Shown: positions 17,060-25,964 of the stretch, piece by piece
Numbering within the stretch: position 1 is the first letter of the stretch
Layout of the letters: each line of letters opens with the position of its first letter
From: Paraburkholderia translucens
GTDB taxonomy: Bacteria > Pseudomonadota > Gammaproteobacteria > Burkholderiales > Burkholderiaceae
DNA: 64,000 nt
Assembly: GCF_020881035.1 (NCBI RefSeq)
Contig: NZ_JAJITC010000011.1
Location: 124,001 to 188,000 of the forward strand
Direction of reading: 5' to 3'
Program-made: the position numbers and the translations under genes
Notes under the pieces: model-generated
Told to the model about the DNA's origin: nothing
What the model saw: the letters and a program-made list of their open reading frames with translations, nothing else
Database searches by the model: none

Positions 17060-18853
17060 TCACACCGGCACCGGCGCCGCATTCGCGCCGCCGCCGTGCG
17101 ACGACAGGTGCTCGGCCAGCCTCTGCGCATAGCGCTGCGCGGCCTCGCCGACGACGATATGGAACGTGTCCGTCGACACCCAGGCGGTGTCGAGCGAAGC
17201 GAGGCGCTGACGATCGACCGCCGACGGATCGCGCACGACCACTCGCAGACGTGTCGCCGCGACCGCGTCGAGCGACACCACGTTGCCCGCGCCGCCGAGC
17301 ACGGCGAGCCAGCGCAGCGGATCGGGATCGAGCGGACCGCCTCGCGCGTCGTGAGCCTGTACAGCATGCGCGGCGTTCTGCGCGACCGGCGCGGCAGCCG
17401 TAGCAGCACCCGCCGCCCTCCCCGCACTCGCGCCGCCTTGCGCGATCGCCGCACGCATTTCGTCAGCGATGATGTCCGCCTCCGGTCCGATGATCACCTG
17501 CACGTCATTCGTACCCCGCTTCAGCACGCCGCGCGCGCCGATCGACTTCAGCTCGCTCTCGGAGACCTTGCCCGCATCGACGACCGACAGACGCAGACGC
17601 GTCGTGCACGCATCGACGACCGACAGATTCGCCGCGCCACCCAGCGCCGCGATGTAACGCTGCGCACGCGGCACGGCCGCGCCGGCCGCCGGCGCGACGA
17701 AACCGCCCGCCGCGAACGACTCGACCTGTTCGTCGGCAGCGGCGGGCTCACGGCCCGGCGTCGCCATGTTGAACTTGCGGATGAAGAAGCGGAACAGACC
17801 GTAGTACACGACCGAGTACGCGATGCCGATCGGAATCGCCCACCAGCCCTTCGTCGACAGGCCGAAGTTCAGCACGTAGTCGATGAAGCCCGCCGAGAAC
17901 GTGAAGCCGAGGTGAATGCCGAGCGCCGAGCAGATCGCGAGCGACAGCCCCGTCAACAGCGCGTGGATCGCATACAGCACCGGTGCGAGGAACATGAAGC
18001 TGAATTCGATCGGCTCGGTCACACCGGTCAGGAACGACGTGAGCGCCATCGAGAACAGCAGGCCGAACACCATCGCGCGACGCTCCTTCGGCGCCTCGTG
18101 ATACATCGCGAGACACGCGGCGGGCAGGCCGAACATCATCACCGGGAAAAAGCCGGTCATGAAGGTGCCCGCGGTCGGGTCCCCGGCGAAGAAGCGGTGC
18201 AGATCGCCCGTGACCGGCACGCCGCCCGCCGGCGTGAAGGTGCCGAACACGAACCACGTCAGCGAGTTGAGGATGTGATGCAGGCCCGTAACGAGCAGCA
18301 AGCGGTTCAGCACGCCGAACACGAAGGCGCCGAGCGCGCCGGCCGTCGTGAGCCAGTGACCGGCCACGTCGATCGCGTTCTGCACCGGTTCCCACACATG
18401 CCCGAACAGGATGCCCAGCACCACGCAGACCACGCCTGTCACGATCGGCACGAAGCGTTTGCCGCCGAAGAACGCCAGGTAGTCGGGCAGCTTGATGTCC
18501 TTGTAGCGGTTGTACAGCAGCCCCGCGACGATCCCCGCGATGATCCCCGACAACACGCCCATGTTGAGCTTATCGTTGATGTCCTTCATCACTGCGATCT
18601 GCACCAGATAACCGATCGCGCCGGCGAGACCCGCGACGCCGTTATTGTCTTTCGCAAAGCCGACCGCCACGCCGATCGCGAAAAGGAGCGGCAGGTTGTC
18701 GAAGATCGCGCCGCCCGCATCGGCGATCATCTTGATGTTGAACACGTCGGGCTGGCCGAGCCGCAGCAGCAATCCGGCGACCGGTAGCACGGCGATTGGC
18801 AGCATCAGCGCGCGTCCCAGGCGCTGAATCTTCAGAAACGGATTTCCATCCAT
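17060..18853 (-). CDS. nagE: PTS N-acetylglucosamine transporter subunit IICB
   Basis: Imports and phosphorylates N-acetylglucosamine across the inner membrane. Residues 1-365 form the IIC transport domain (LGRALMLPIAVLPVAGLLLRLG at the start; conserved GVTEPIEFSFMF near 277-288). Residues 398-470 form EIIB with the phosphorylated Cys416 in VVDACTTRLRL. A second EIIB-like repeat follows (about 513-583) with SLDAVAATRLRV but no cysteine, so it cannot carry phosphate in the usual way. There is no IIA domain; it is supplied by the neighbouring NagF. The ATG at 18853 follows GGAG. Last gene of the nag operon. Confidence 0.93.
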   Translation of the reverse strand: MDGNPFLKIQRLGRALMLPIAVLPVAGLLLRLGQPDVFNIKMIADAGGAIFDNLPLLFAIGVAVGFAKDNNGVAGLAGAIGYLVQIAVMKDINDKLNMGVLSGIIAGIVAGLLYNRYKDIKLPDYLAFFGGKRFVPIVTGVVCVVLGILFGHVWEPVQNAIDVAGHWLTTAGALGAFVFGVLNRLLLVTGLHHILNSLTWFVFGTFTPAGGVPVTGDLHRFFAGDPTAGTFMTGFFPVMMFGLPAACLAMYHEAPKERRAMVFGLLFSMALTSFLTGVTEPIEFSFMFLAPVLYAIHALLTGLSLAICSALGIHLGFTFSAGFIDYVLNFGLSTKGWWAIPIGIAYSVVYYGLFRFFIRKFNMATPGREPAAADEQVESFAAGGFVAPAAGAAVPRAQRYIAALGGAANLSVVDACTTRLRLSVVDAGKVSESELKSIGARGVLKRGTNDVQVIIGPEADIIADEMRAAIAQGGASAGRAAGAATAAAPVAQNAAHAVQAHDARGGPLDPDPLRWLAVLGGAGNVVSLDAVAATRLRVVVRDPSAVDRQRLASLDTAWVSTDTFHIVVGEAAQRYAQRLAEHLSSHGGGANAAPVPV

Positions 18854-18984
18854 CGGTATCTCCAGTTTTGTCTCGTAGGGGTACGTCTTGGTTGAGTGGT
18901 GCAGCCGGGGGGCGAATCGCTGCGCGCGCGAAGGCAGACGTGCTGCCGGGCGCACGGCGTGCGGGTTCTCCAGTTCGTTGAGCT

Positions 18985-21552
18985 CTAATCGAGCGGCCAG
19001 GCCGCGCGGCTTGCGGCTCTGACTGCCTGCGCCGAGTCGAGCGCGAGGGCGTCGCGCGCGCGCTGGCGGCACAAGTGATAGTCGAGCGTGCGCACGCGTG
19101 CCTTGATGCCCGGCACCGATACCGGGTCCACCGAAAGCTCGGTCACGCCGAGCCCGACGAGCAGCGGCGTCGCGAGCGGGTCGCCAGCGAGTGCGCCGCA
19201 CACGCCGACCCATTTACCATGCTTCGCCGCACCTTCGACGCTCGCCGCGATCAGGCGCAACACCGCCGGATGCAGGCCGTCCGCTTGCGCCGCGAGATCG
19301 GGCTGGCAGCGGTCCATCGCAAGCGTGTATTGCGTCAGGTCGTTGGTGCCGATCGACAGGAAATCCGCGTGCTGCGCGAGCTGGTCGGCGAGCAGGGCAG
19401 CCGACGGCACTTCGATCATCACGCCCACTTCGATTGGCTCCGTGTTGCCCGCTTCGCGCGCAAGCTCGTCGATACGCTTGCGAATGCGCACGAGCTCGCC
19501 CGCATCGGTGACCATCGGCAGCAGGATGCGCACCGCGCCGGCCGGACGCACCGCGAGCAGGCCGCGCAACTGATCGTCGAGCAGATCGGGGCGCACCTGC
19601 GCGAGGCGCACGCCGCGCAGGCCGAGCGCGGGATTCGGCTCGGGTGGCAGCGTCAGATAGTCGACTTCCTTGTCCGCGCCGACGTCGAGCGTACGGATGA
19701 TCGCGGTACGGCCACGCAACGCATCGACGATCGCCTGATAGCTTTGACGATGCTCGTCCGCGCTCGGCGCGGCCGGGCGATGGATGAACAGCAGCTCGGT
19801 GCGCAGCAGGCCGACCGCGTCGGCGCCGTTGTCGACGGCGGCCGTCGCGTCGTCGAGCGTGGCGATGTTGGCGGCCACTTCGATCGCGCGTCCGTCGGAG
19901 GTCGCCGCAGCCTGCTGCGACGTGCGCCGATTCGCTTCGCGCACGTCGGCGAGACGGCTGCGTTCGCGGCGCGCGCGCTCGACGTCGAGTTCGGTCGGCG
20001 CGAATTCGAGGCGGCCAGTGCTCGCGTTCACCACCACTTCAGTGCCGTCGGGAATTGCATGCAACGCGTCGCCGACCGCGACGAGCGCGGGAATGCCCGC
20101 CTGGCGCGCGAGAATCGCCGCGTGCGAGGTCGCGCCACCGCGCGCCATCACGAGCGCGGTCACCCGCGTACGATCGAGTGACGACAGATCCGACGGCGTG
20201 AATTCGTCCGCCGCGAGCACCGCCTCGTCGGGCAGCGAGCGCGCCGCGGTGCTTGTGTAGCCGAGCGCGCGCTGCACGCGCTTTTCGATGTCGCGCAGGT
20301 CCGCGGCCCGCTCGGCGAGCAGCGCGTCCTCCACGTTACTCAGAATCCCGATTTGCGCCTGGATCGCCTCGCGCCACGCCAAACCGGCGCTCTTGCCGAG
20401 GCTGATCAGATCGCGCGCGGCGTCGAGCAGCGTAGGGTCTTCGAGCAGCACGCGATGCACCGCGAAAATCCCCGCCTCGCCGACCGCACCGCGTTGCGAC
20501 GCGTCGCGCACGATGGCGTCGAGATCGGCGTCGACTACCGCGATCGCCTTGTCGAGCAGACGGCTCTCCGCCGCCGACGTGCCACTCGCCTGCTGCGGCG
20601 GATCGAGGTCCGCGTCGTCCCAGCGCACCAGCTTGCCGACCGCGACGCCCGGCGACGCGCACACGCCGGCGAGCGTATTCGACGCGAGCGGTTCGCCAGC
20701 CGCGGGCGCTGCAACGACCGCGGGCGGCGTTGTCGCCGATCGCGCCGGCTTCTGCTCGACTTCGCCGTGCGCTTCGCGCGTCAACTCGTCGGCGATCGCA
20801 TCGACGGCCGCCTGCGCCTGCGGACCGACGCCGAGCAGCTCGACGCTCGCGCCTTCGCCGGCGCCCAATCCCAGCAGACCCACCACGCTTTCGATCGGCG
20901 CCTTGCGCCCGTCGTAGCGCACCTCGACGCGCGCGTCGAAGCCGCGCGCCGCTTCGCGTGCCCGCGCCGCCGGCCGCGCATGCAGACCGCCTGCGTGCGC
21001 CAACGTGATGAGCCGGCGCGCTTCGTCCATGACCTGCGCGGTGCCCGCCTCGCGCGCGGCGTCCTTGTTGACGCCGTCACGCGCGCGCAGCACCAGCAGC
21101 GGTGTTTCGCCCGTCTTCGCCAGACCGGCCGGCGCGCGCTCGATCACCTCGAACGCATCCGAATTCGCAATCGCGATCACCGACACGAGGCTCGGTGCGT
21201 TCAACGCGATCTGGTCCTGGTCGAACTCGATCAGCACGTCGCCCGCGCGAACCTGCGCGCCCTGCTCGACCATCGGCGCGAAGCCCTTGCCGTTCAGCCC
21301 GACCGTGTCGATGCCGACGTGCAGCAGAACCTGCGCGCCCTCGGCGCTCTCGAGCGTCACCGCGTGGCCGGTGCGCGCGACGTGCGTGACGACACCGTCG
21401 CAGGGCGCGACGAGCCGCCCCTCGAGCGGGTCGATGCCGATGCCGTCGCCGAACATGCCGCCCGAAAACACCGGGTCCGGCACGTTCGCGAGCGGCACGA
21501 CCGGACCCGTCAGAGGTGCGAACAAAACAATGTGATCTTCGGAATAGCTCAT
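18985..21552 (-). CDS. nagF: PTS phosphocarrier fusion: EIIA(Glc-type)–HPr–Enzyme I
   Basis: A private phosphorelay that moves phosphate from PEP to NagE. The 855 residues hold, in order: a glucose-type IIA domain (about 1-150, His78 in LLHVGIDTVGLNG), an HPr domain (about 178-265, His191 in GGLHARPAA), an Ala/Pro linker, and full Enzyme I (about 292-855, His477 in RGGATSHAAI; PEP-binding GTNDLTQY and GVCGALAGDP later). I placed the start at 21552 (MSYSEDH, preceded by GAGAAG); in-frame starts up to 42 bp further upstream are possible. It lies between nagB2 and nagE in the nag operon. Confidence 0.93.
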   Translation of the reverse strand: MSYSEDHIVLFAPLTGPVVPLANVPDPVFSGGMFGDGIGIDPLEGRLVAPCDGVVTHVARTGHAVTLESAEGAQVLLHVGIDTVGLNGKGFAPMVEQGAQVRAGDVLIEFDQDQIALNAPSLVSVIAIANSDAFEVIERAPAGLAKTGETPLLVLRARDGVNKDAAREAGTAQVMDEARRLITLAHAGGLHARPAARAREAARGFDARVEVRYDGRKAPIESVVGLLGLGAGEGASVELLGVGPQAQAAVDAIADELTREAHGEVEQKPARSATTPPAVVAAPAAGEPLASNTLAGVCASPGVAVGKLVRWDDADLDPPQQASGTSAAESRLLDKAIAVVDADLDAIVRDASQRGAVGEAGIFAVHRVLLEDPTLLDAARDLISLGKSAGLAWREAIQAQIGILSNVEDALLAERAADLRDIEKRVQRALGYTSTAARSLPDEAVLAADEFTPSDLSSLDRTRVTALVMARGGATSHAAILARQAGIPALVAVGDALHAIPDGTEVVVNASTGRLEFAPTELDVERARRERSRLADVREANRRTSQQAAATSDGRAIEVAANIATLDDATAAVDNGADAVGLLRTELLFIHRPAAPSADEHRQSYQAIVDALRGRTAIIRTLDVGADKEVDYLTLPPEPNPALGLRGVRLAQVRPDLLDDQLRGLLAVRPAGAVRILLPMVTDAGELVRIRKRIDELAREAGNTEPIEVGVMIEVPSAALLADQLAQHADFLSIGTNDLTQYTLAMDRCQPDLAAQADGLHPAVLRLIAASVEGAAKHGKWVGVCGALAGDPLATPLLVGLGVTELSVDPVSVPGIKARVRTLDYHLCRQRARDALALDSAQAVRAASRAAWPLD

Positions 21553-21590
21553 CAGATTGGACTTCTCGACACGTCGCATCGTCATTCTCA

Positions 21591-22598
21591 TCAATGAGTT
21601 TCGGTGACTTTGTTGAGATGGCGCGGCGCATCGGGATTGCGCCCGCGCGCGGCGGCAAGATCCGCGGCCATCACGTAAAAGGACTGGATGGCGGCGATCG
21701 GATCGAGCGCCGCGTGCGCGGTGGCGACGAGCGGCAGCGAGGCCTGCGCGACGTCGTCCGGCGCGGCGAGCAGCACGCGCGCACCGCGTGCGCGCATGTC
21801 GTGCGCGAGCTGCAGCAGCCCCGCCTGCTCGGGTCCGCGCGGCGCGAACACGAGCAGCGGATAGTCGCGGTCGATCAGTTCCATCGGACCATGACGCACT
21901 TCCGCGCTCGAAAACGCTTCAGCCTGGATGCCGGAGGTCTCCTTCAGTTTCAGCGCGGCTTCCTGCGCGATCGCGAGACCCAGACCGCGGCCTATCACGA
22001 TCATCCGCTCGACGCCGCGCAACTCGTTGACCGCCACCGACCAGTCGAGCCGGCCCGCGCGTTCCAGCGCATCCGGCAGCCCGCTGAGCGCGCCGAGCAG
22101 CTCGGCGTCGTTCTGCCAATGCGCGACCAGTTGCGCGGAGATCGACAGCATCGCGATATAGCTCTTGGTCGCCGCGACGCTCAATTCGGGACCCGCAACG
22201 AGCGGCAGATGCCACTCACATGCGTCGGCGAGCGGCGAGTTCGGTGCGTTGACCGCGGCGACCGTCAGCGCACCGGCCGCGCGCAGCGCGATCATCGTGC
22301 CGACGAGGTCGGGGCTCTTGCCCGATTGCGAAAACGCGAGCGCAAGCTGATCGCGCACCTGCAGCGGCGCCTGCTGCAGCGTCGCGACCGACATCGGCAG
22401 CGACGCCACCGGTACGCCGATGCGGCTCATCGTCAGGGATGCGAAGTAGCTGGCAGCATGGTCCGAGCTGCCGCGGGCGACGGTCAGCGCAACATGGCGC
22501 GGCTGTTGCGAGAGCTTCGCGGCGAGCGCCGCGACGCGCGAGGTGTCCTTGAGCTGCTCGGCGACCGTTGCGGCGGACGCGAGCGCTTCGTTAAGCAT
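21591..22598 (-). CDS. SIS-domain glucosamine-6-phosphate deaminase (NagB-II type)
   Basis: Expected to convert glucosamine 6-phosphate to fructose 6-phosphate and ammonia. Two SIS sugar-isomerase domains resemble the C-terminal half of GlmS, without the glutamine amidotransferase domain: ARGSSDHAASYFASL (about 42-57), SQSGKSPDLV (phosphosugar-binding serines) and a C-terminal lysine in LNKVTETH. About 335 residues, as in NagB-II proteins. The ATG at 22598 overlaps the end of nagA by 8 bp. A TTG three codons upstream is better spaced from AGGAG and could be the true start. Coupled to nagA and nagF. Confidence 0.88.
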   Translation of the reverse strand: MLNEALASAATVAEQLKDTSRVAALAAKLSQQPRHVALTVARGSSDHAASYFASLTMSRIGVPVASLPMSVATLQQAPLQVRDQLALAFSQSGKSPDLVGTMIALRAAGALTVAAVNAPNSPLADACEWHLPLVAGPELSVAATKSYIAMLSISAQLVAHWQNDAELLGALSGLPDALERAGRLDWSVAVNELRGVERMIVIGRGLGLAIAQEAALKLKETSGIQAEAFSSAEVRHGPMELIDRDYPLLVFAPRGPEQAGLLQLAHDMRARGARVLLAAPDDVAQASLPLVATAHAALDPIAAIQSFYVMAADLAAARGRNPDAPRHLNKVTETH

Positions 22599-23694
22599 AT
22601 TCGACAATGGCTTCTCCTTCGACGTATGTCGCGCTCAACGCCAGCTCGCGATCGAACACGACTACGTCGGCCCAGGCACCACGCGCGATGCGGCCGCGGT
22701 CCTCGATGCCGAGATAGTCGGCGGCGTAGCGCGACAAACGGTGTGATACATCGGCGATCGGCAGGCCGAGCGAGACAAGGTTGCGCAGCGCCTGATCCAT
22801 CGTCAGGGTGCTGCCCGCGAGCGTGCCGTCGGCGAGACGCACGCCGCCGAGGCACTTGGTCACGTGCTGGCTGCCGAGGCGATATTCGCCGTCGGGCATG
22901 CCGGTGGCCGACGTGCTGTCCGTCACCACGTACAGGCGCGGAATCGCGCGCAGCGCGGCGCGGATCGCGCCCGGATGCACGTGCAGCAGGTCGGGAATGA
23001 TTTCGGCGTATTCGGCATGCGCGAGCGCCGCGCCGACGAGGCCAGGGTTGCGGTGGTGCAGCGGCGACATCGCGTTGAACAGGTGCGTGAAGCCGCACGC
23101 GCCGTGCTTGAGCGCGGCGACCGCGTCATCGTAGGTGCCGAGCGAATGGCCGAGCTGCACGCGCACACCGCGCGCCGTCATCTCGGAAATGATCTCGATG
23201 TGGCCGGCGATCTCGGGCGCGAGCGTCACGACCCGGATCGGTGCGATCGACAGATATTTGAGCACCTCGTCCATCACCGCCGATACCGCCGCGTCCGGCT
23301 GCGCGCCGAGCTTGCCGGGGTTGATGTACGGCCCTTCCAGATGCACGCCGAGCACGCGCGCGCAGCCCGGTGTGCGCATGCGCGTGACGCGGCCGAGCCC
23401 GGCGACCACGTTCATCAGCTCGTCGCGCGGCGCGGTCATCGTCGTGGCGAGCAGGCTCGTCGTGCCGTAGCGCGCATGCGTGCGCGCGATCGTTTCGATC
23501 GCGTCGCCGGCCTCCATGACGTCGGCACCACCGCCGCCATGCACGTGCAGATCGATGAAGCCGGGGAGGATGTACGGCGCGTCGTTCGTCGACGGGTCAA
23601 CGCGCTCGCCGGACAGTGCCGTGATGCGGCCGTTTTCGAATTCGAGCGTGCCGTGAATCCATCCGTCGGTGGTGAGTATGTTTCCGGTCAGCAT
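22591..23694 (-). CDS. nagA: N-acetylglucosamine-6-phosphate deacetylase
   Basis: Metal-dependent amidohydrolase that removes the acetyl group from GlcNAc-6-phosphate, giving glucosamine 6-phosphate for the next gene's product. The 367-residue protein shows the HxH motif DLHVHGG (near 50), HLEGPYINP with the metal-binding Glu (near 120), GHSLGTYDDA, THLFNAM and the catalytic Asp in TDSTSATGMPDG (the more usual text is TDAM). The start at 23694 gives the expected N-terminus. It overlaps nagB2 and lies 75 bp after nagR, so the set is one transcript. Confidence 0.94.
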   Translation of the reverse strand: MLTGNILTTDGWIHGTLEFENGRITALSGERVDPSTNDAPYILPGFIDLHVHGGGGADVMEAGDAIETIARTHARYGTTSLLATTMTAPRDELMNVVAGLGRVTRMRTPGCARVLGVHLEGPYINPGKLGAQPDAAVSAVMDEVLKYLSIAPIRVVTLAPEIAGHIEIISEMTARGVRVQLGHSLGTYDDAVAALKHGACGFTHLFNAMSPLHHRNPGLVGAALAHAEYAEIIPDLLHVHPGAIRAALRAIPRLYVVTDSTSATGMPDGEYRLGSQHVTKCLGGVRLADGTLAGSTLTMDQALRNLVSLGLPIADVSHRLSRYAADYLGIEDRGRIARGAWADVVVFDRELALSATYVEGEAIVEYA

Positions 23695-23769
23695 GAGTTT
23701 CTCTGGTGCGTGAGACGTATTCGGCGAAGGTGCGTCCGCCGGACTTGCAGCTTGCGCGGGCAGCGCGGC

Positions 23770-24504
23770 TCAGCTGCGCAATTCAGCGACGAAGTCGTAG
23801 TAGTCGTCGCGGCAATAGGTATCGGTCAGTTCGATGGCGCGCTGGTCCGCGCTGTAACCGATGCGGGTAATGACCAGCAGCGCGGTGCGCGGTTCGATGT
23901 CCATCAGTGCGGAAATTTCGCTTGACGCGTTGACCGCGCGAAAGTGCTGCAATGCGCGCACGACCGCCGCGCCTCGTTGCTCGAGATAGCTGTACAGCGA
24001 GTCGCCGATCGCGAGCGGATCCGGCACGATCGAGACCGGCAACGCCGAATGCTCGACCGCCATCACGATGCCGTCCGCGCGCCGCAGCCGCCGCAGGCTC
24101 GCGACGGCCGCGCCCGGCGACAGGCCGAGGTGCAACAGCTCGTCACGATTGGCAGCGCGCACGTTCCGTTCCAGCCATACCGAGTCCGGCCGGAACCCGC
24201 GTTGTTGCATCTTCTTCGTGAAGCCGGTGAGACGCGACAGCGGATCCTCGACGCGCGGCGTGATGAAGCTGCCCGCGCCACGCGAGCGCCGGATCAGACC
24301 CTGCTCGACCAGCAACTCGATCGCCTTGCGCGCCGTGATACGTGACACGCCGATCGCGTCGGACAACGTGCGCTCGGATGGCAGCGCCTCACCGGCCGAC
24401 CAGACGCCGCAATGGATCGCCGTCGCCAGGTTGCGAGCAAGCTGCAGGTAGAGCGGCGTGACGTTGCGCACGTCAGGCATCAATGCGGACCAGCGAGTTT
24501 CCAT
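23770..24504 (-). CDS. nagR: GntR-family (HutC/NagR) transcriptional regulator of the nag operon
   Basis: A 244-residue regulator with an N-terminal winged helix (about 20-85, with LPSERTLSDAIGVSRITARKAIELL) and a C-terminal UTRA/chorismate-lyase-like effector domain. Such regulators usually sense GlcNAc- or glucosamine-6-phosphate and repress nag genes. The start at 24504 has GGAG at good spacing; the internal Met eight codons later has none. It is the first gene of nagR-nagA-nagB2-nagF-nagE and lies right behind a strong promoter, so it is probably autoregulated. Confidence 0.88.
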   Translation of the reverse strand: METRWSALMPDVRNVTPLYLQLARNLATAIHCGVWSAGEALPSERTLSDAIGVSRITARKAIELLVEQGLIRRSRGAGSFITPRVEDPLSRLTGFTKKMQQRGFRPDSVWLERNVRAANRDELLHLGLSPGAAVASLRRLRRADGIVMAVEHSALPVSIVPDPLAIGDSLYSYLEQRGAAVVRALQHFRAVNASSEISALMDIEPRTALLVITRIGYSADQRAIELTDTYCRDDYYDFVAELRS

Positions 24505-24553
24505 GGGGCTCCAAGGACGCCGCGAGCAGTACGGCCTGGAAAGTTGAGAGCCC

Positions 24554-24581
24554 ATTATATAACCAACATAATACCAGTCAA
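24554..24581 (-). promoter_or_regulatory. Sigma-70 promoter of the nag operon
   Basis: On the minus strand, TTGACT (24576-24581, 5 of 6), a 16-bp spacer and a perfect TATAAT (24554-24559). It lies 50 bp upstream of the nagR start. The spacer contains the repeated TGGT motif, so a bound NagR would block polymerase. Confidence 0.85.
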
Positions 24582-24813
24582 TTGATTGGTTCCATGGTGG
24601 TCTGGATAGCCTCAAAGCCTTACCGAATAAGGCTCCAAGCCGGTTTCGAAGGTTCGGAGGGACGCCATTCGTGGACCAGGACTTACCCTATCTAGCTGGT
24701 GGTATCTAAAAAGCCGCGCCGGTCAATACCTGTTTAATACCAATTTGCGTCGTGGCGTCAGGGGCGCCGCTTCAACCGGGATCTGTTGATCGAAAGATCG
24801 GGGGATGGAGCTA

Positions 24814-24846
24814 TAAAAAAGCCCGCGCCTGTGCGGCGCGGGCCTT
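24814..24846 (-). terminator. Terminator downstream of metQ
   Basis: On the minus strand a 9-bp GC stem (24821-24829/24835-24843) is followed by TTTTTT. It stands 47 bp beyond the metQ stop. Confidence 0.88.
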
Positions 24847-24892
24847 TGCCGATGCCATGCGATCGCGGGTGCGATCGCGCGGAACGCATCGC

Positions 24893-25705
24893 TTAGAACG
24901 ACGGGACCATCGAACCTTTGAACTCCGTCTTGATGAACTGGCGCACATCTTCCGACTGATACGCCGCGACCAGCTTCTTGACCCACGGCTGATCCTTGTC
25001 CTTCGCGCGCACGGCGATCAGGTTCGCGTACGGGCTGCGGATGTCTTCGAGCGCGATCGCGTCACGGGTCGGCTGCAGGCCGGCGGCCAACGCGAAGTTG
25101 GTGTTGATGACGGCGGCATCGACGTCGGCGAGCGAACGCGGCAGTTGCGCGGCGTCGAGTTCGACGAACTTGATCTTCTTCGGATTGTCGACGACGTCGA
25201 GCGGGGTTGCGTTATTGCCGCCCGTGGCCGCGCCGCTCTTCAGCTTGATCAGCCCCTGCGCCTGCAACAACAGCAGCGCGCGATTCTCGTTCGACGGATC
25301 GTTCGGCACGGCGACCTTCGCGCCCTGCGGCAGGTCTTTCAACGACTTCAGCTTCTTCGAATACCCGCCGAGCGGCGAAATGTACGTGAGGCCCGCGTTG
25401 ACGAGCTTGTAGCCGCGCTGCTTGATCTGGCTATCGAGGTACGGCTGGTGCTGGAAGCTGTTTGCGTCGAGGTCGCCCGCGTCGAGCGCGGCGTTCGGCT
25501 GAATGTAGTCGTTGAACTCGACGACCTTCACGTTCAGGCCTTCGCGCTTCGCCACCTTGGTGACGACTTCCCAGATCTGCGCGTCCGGGCCGCCGATCGT
25601 GCCGACCTTGATCACCTTGTCGTCGGCGTGGGCGCCGAAGCTGGTCAGGATCGCCGCACCGGCGACGACTGCGGTGAGGGCTTTGAGGATGATTCTGCGC
25701 TGCAT
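24893..25705 (-). CDS. metQ: MetQ/NlpA-family ABC transporter substrate-binding protein
   Basis: Periplasmic binding protein expected to capture methionine for an ABC importer. The 270-residue precursor starts MQRRIILKALT and has a cleavable signal ending FGAHA (about residue 27) with no lipobox cysteine, so it is probably secreted rather than lipid-anchored. The NlpA/MetQ pattern VIKVGTIGGPDAQIWEVV, EFNDYIQPNAALDAGDLDANSFQHQPYLD and a conserved PNDPSNENRALLLLQ are clear. No metN or metI genes are adjacent, so the partner permease must be encoded elsewhere. The true methionine specificity is inferred from family. Confidence 0.88.
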   Translation of the reverse strand: MQRRIILKALTAVVAGAAILTSFGAHADDKVIKVGTIGGPDAQIWEVVTKVAKREGLNVKVVEFNDYIQPNAALDAGDLDANSFQHQPYLDSQIKQRGYKLVNAGLTYISPLGGYSKKLKSLKDLPQGAKVAVPNDPSNENRALLLLQAQGLIKLKSGAATGGNNATPLDVVDNPKKIKFVELDAAQLPRSLADVDAAVINTNFALAAGLQPTRDAIALEDIRSPYANLIAVRAKDKDQPWVKKLVAAYQSEDVRQFIKTEFKGSMVPSF

Positions 25706-25964
25706 GTGATTCTCGCTGTTGCTGATCGACTGTTGAAGTCGATGGCTCCGATTGATGCGGGAGCGGGATGAAAACGGACGGCGCCCGGTTCGTGAACGTA
25801 CGCCGTCGGCCAAGCCCTAAATTGTTTCATATGGCCGACAAGTTGGGAAATACCCTGATCGAATATGGATATGCGCAGCGCAAGCGCGACGGCAATTGCC
25901 CGGCTGACCGATAATCCGGAGCCGTAGCCGCACACGGCCCATCCAACCTCCAATGAGAACGACT

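Larger units (their letters stand above)
24505..24892. other. Regulatory intergenic region upstream of nagR
   Basis: 388 bp with no gene. Besides the nagR promoter (24554-24581) and the metQ terminator (24814-24846), it holds repeated TGGT/GGTAT elements. Two TGGT copies are 11 bp apart in the promoter spacer on the minus strand, further GGTATT copies (read as AATACC) stand near 24725-24742, and there is a 7-5-7 inverted repeat AGCCTTA/TAAGGCT at 24616-24634. The repeats are candidate NagR operators, by inference only. Confidence 0.4.

Noticed and set aside
16971..17100. Possible CydX-like small subunit after cydB.
   Set aside because: The only short frame there (starting ATGAAAAAGCGGC) has no hydrophobic helix and overlaps the cydB terminator hairpin.
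17096..18787. A 563-codon open frame antisense to nagE.
   Set aside because: Shadow frame of Arg/Asp/His-rich low-complexity sequence; nagE has domains, ribosome-binding site and operon context.
20353..21597. A 414-codon open frame antisense to nagF.
   Set aside because: Shadow of the EIIA–HPr–EI gene; no recognisable motif.
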